Part shown: piece after piece, positions 62,206-64,000 of the stretch
Layout of the letters: each line of letters begins with the position of its first letter
Position numbering within the stretch: position 1 is the stretch's first letter
Origin: Dictyostelium firmibasis
Lineage: Eukaryota; Evosea; Eumycetozoa; Dictyosteliales; Dictyosteliaceae
Length of the DNA stretch: 64,000 bases
Assembly: GCA_036169595.1 (NCBI GenBank)
Contig: CM069768.1
Location: forward strand, 941,001 to 1,005,000
Direction: 5' to 3'
Made by a program: the position numbers and the translations under genes
Notes under the pieces: model-generated
What the model saw: only the letters and a program-made list of their open reading frames with translations
What the model was told of the DNA's origin: nothing
Databases searched by the model: none

Positions 62206-63186
62206 AAAAAAAAAAAACTTTAGGTTTGGTTCTGTTGTTTAATAATAGTACAAGGTTGTGTGATTTGATTGGTTTTTTTTTTTTTTTTTTTTTTTTGTGA
62301 TGTTGTTTTTTTTTTTATTTATTTATATTTTGTTATTTTTTTTAAAAAAAATTATTATTTATTTTAAAAAAAAAATGATTTTTCTATTATATAATAAATG
62401 CGTTTAAAGTAAATCTAAAAAATCATCTAGATTAAGAAAATAAAATAAAAATAAAAAATAAAAAATAAATGATACAAAATTTATTTGTACATATAAAATT
62501 ATAATGTAATAAATTCAAAAAAAAAAAAAAAAAAAAAAAAATTTAAAAAAAAATCAATTTTTAAAAAAAAAAAATAAAAAAAAAAAAATTAAAAAAAAAA
62601 AAAAAAATCTTTTTTTTTTTTATATTAGTGCGATCCAGATTATCAATGACACACAAAAAAATAAAAAAAAAAAAAAAAAAAAAAAAATGAATAAATGGAA
62701 ATTCATATAATTTTTTTTTTTTTTTATTTTATATTTCAATTACACATTAATTGCAATTTTATTTCTTAATTTAATTATTGATAAAATTATTACCATTATT
62801 TATTTTTTTTTTATTATTTATTATTTATTATTTTTTTATTTTTATTATTTTTATTTTTTTGCCACAAAAAATAAATAAAAAATAAATAAATAATCAAAAA
62901 AATAAATTAACAACACATTATTACTATTATTACTACAATAGTATTTTTTTTTTTTTTTTTTTTTTTTTGTTCCTCCAATAGTTTTAAATCCATTTTTCTA
63001 ACATAACCAGATTTAATAAAAAAAAAAAAAAAAAATTACAAAATATAATAATATTATATATGATTAAAAATAAAAAAACAATGAAAATGATGAAAAACAG
63101 TAAACTCCGATCAAAAGAAGAAATGGTAAATGGATGTTATAAATAAAAATAAAATAAAATAAAATAAAAATAAAAAAAAAACAAAA

Positions 63187-63218
<32 letters not shown>

Positions 63219-63356
63219 GAAAAAATTAAAAAAAAAAAGATTTGAAAAAATTAAAAAACGAAACTTTTTTTGTGTCGTTTTTATTTTTTTTTTTTTTTTT
63301 GTGTACATATAAAATCAAATAAATAATCTCCTTCTATATATATATAAAAAAGAAAA
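62172..63356. promoter_or_regulatory. Divergent promoter region napA / rrs1
   Basis: 1.2 kb of very AT-rich DNA with many A/T tracts (for example 62519-62540, 62658-62686 and 62946-62968). It must hold both promoters, but no specific element stands out by eye. No gene is seen. Confidence 0.5.
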
Positions 63357-63559
63357 ATGACAGAACAAGTCGTAAACGCAAGTGATATTTTAACAAAGAA
63401 ATTAGATGGACATTTAGTTGAAGGAGAAGATACATTAAAATATGATCTTGGTAATTTAACAGCCTATGATGAATCTTCAATAAATAAAACAGAATACAGG
63501 TATGTCACAATCAATCATACCCACCCAAAAACATAATCTCCACTCACATATCAATAGTT

Positions 63560-63606
<47 letters not shown>

Positions 63607-64000
63607 AGATCAAAACAAAATTCAAAAAAAAAAAAGAAAAAAATATTAATTTTTTTTTTTTTTTTTTTTTTTAGATCAAGTCCAAATCAATATATTAAAA
63701 AATTATCAAGAGATAATGTACAACTCTTAATTTCAAGATTATTTCAATTACCAATTAAAGAGATTGAAGAAGGTTCATTAGCATTATTACCAAGATGTAC
63801 AACTTTAATTCCAAGAGAGAAATCAGTACGTTGTTTTTTTTATTTTTATTAAAAAAAACAAAAATCAAATAATATTAATTATTTATTTATTTTTATTTTA
63901 TTAAAAAAAATAGTTACCAACAAGTAAACCAAAAACAAGATGGGAAGCATTTGCAGAGATTAAAGGTATTAAAAAGAAGAAGAAATCATCAATGGAATGG
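63357..64000 (+). CDS. rrs1: RRS1, regulator of ribosome synthesis (5' part, runs off the window)
   Basis: Exons 63357..63499, 63675..63825 and 63914..>64000 (at least 127 residues seen). The protein starts [20 protein letters not shown] and contains [10 protein letters not shown], the [15 protein letters not shown] helix, LPREK-like IPREKS and [19 protein letters not shown] followed by KKKKK, the hallmark core of RRS1. Role: nucleolar assembly factor that with RPF2 loads the 5S RNP onto pre-60S particles. Splice sites are GTATGT/TTTAG and GTACGT/AATAG, and phases close. It is truncated only by the window edge. Intron 1 contains an (AC)n microsatellite. Confidence 0.93.
63563..63608. repeat. 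(AC)n microsatellite in RRS1 intron 1
   Basis: About 20 AC/CA dinucleotide units within the intron 63500-63674, close to the donor-proximal half. Confidence 0.9.

Overview
The window looks like nuclear DNA of a social amoeba, very probably Dictyostelium discoideum or a close relative. The base composition is extremely A+T rich, intergenic DNA is full of poly(A)/poly(T) tracts, and coding regions carry long Asn (AAT) and Gln (CAA) runs. Introns are short and AT-rich, with GTATGT/GTAAGT donors and TAG/AAG acceptors. Families typical of dictyostelids are present: FNIP repeats, tandem class 3 lipases and large asparagine-rich proteins. There are 21 protein-coding genes (one cut by the right edge) and one tRNA gene. 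Exon joins below were deduced by hand from splice consensus, reading phase and protein continuity.

Left part (0-14 kb): an orphan type I membrane protein; tRNA-Gly(GCC) followed by an unusual GC-richer island; a RhoGEF of DH-PH-FYVE architecture (minus); a 75-residue two-exon gene that begins with a 10-nt exon (minus); a four-exon ER membrane protein disulfide isomerase with a KKSE retrieval tail (minus); and the Paf1-complex subunit CDC73 (plus).

Middle (14-45 kb): four tandem secreted class 3 lipases (plus); a 1685-residue protein made of five GNAT-like repeats (minus); a surface/endolysosomal membrane protein with a GYxxphi tail; a Zn2Cys6 + PAS transcription factor resembling fungal ERT1/AcuK; the ribosome-quality-control ligase listerin; an FNIP-repeat protein; a divergently placed F-box-like protein with 98 consecutive Asn; and PEX19.

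Right part (45-64 kb): four tandem Golgi-type sulfotransferases (minus), all split by an intron at the same codon and phase and differing mainly in huge Asn/Gln spacers; a short oxysterol-binding protein with a degenerate EQVSHHPP signature; the SCAR/WAVE complex subunit NapA; and the divergent start of RRS1.

Most genes are housekeeping or signalling units with no operon logic. The lineage-specific content lies in the two tandem arrays (lipases and sulfotransferases), the five-repeat acetyltransferase-like giant, and a few non-coding islands with unusual composition (about 2.3-2.5, 6.87-7.08, 10.96-11.1 and 46.98-47.47 kb). No CRISPR array, complete transposon or clear virus-like element was seen.
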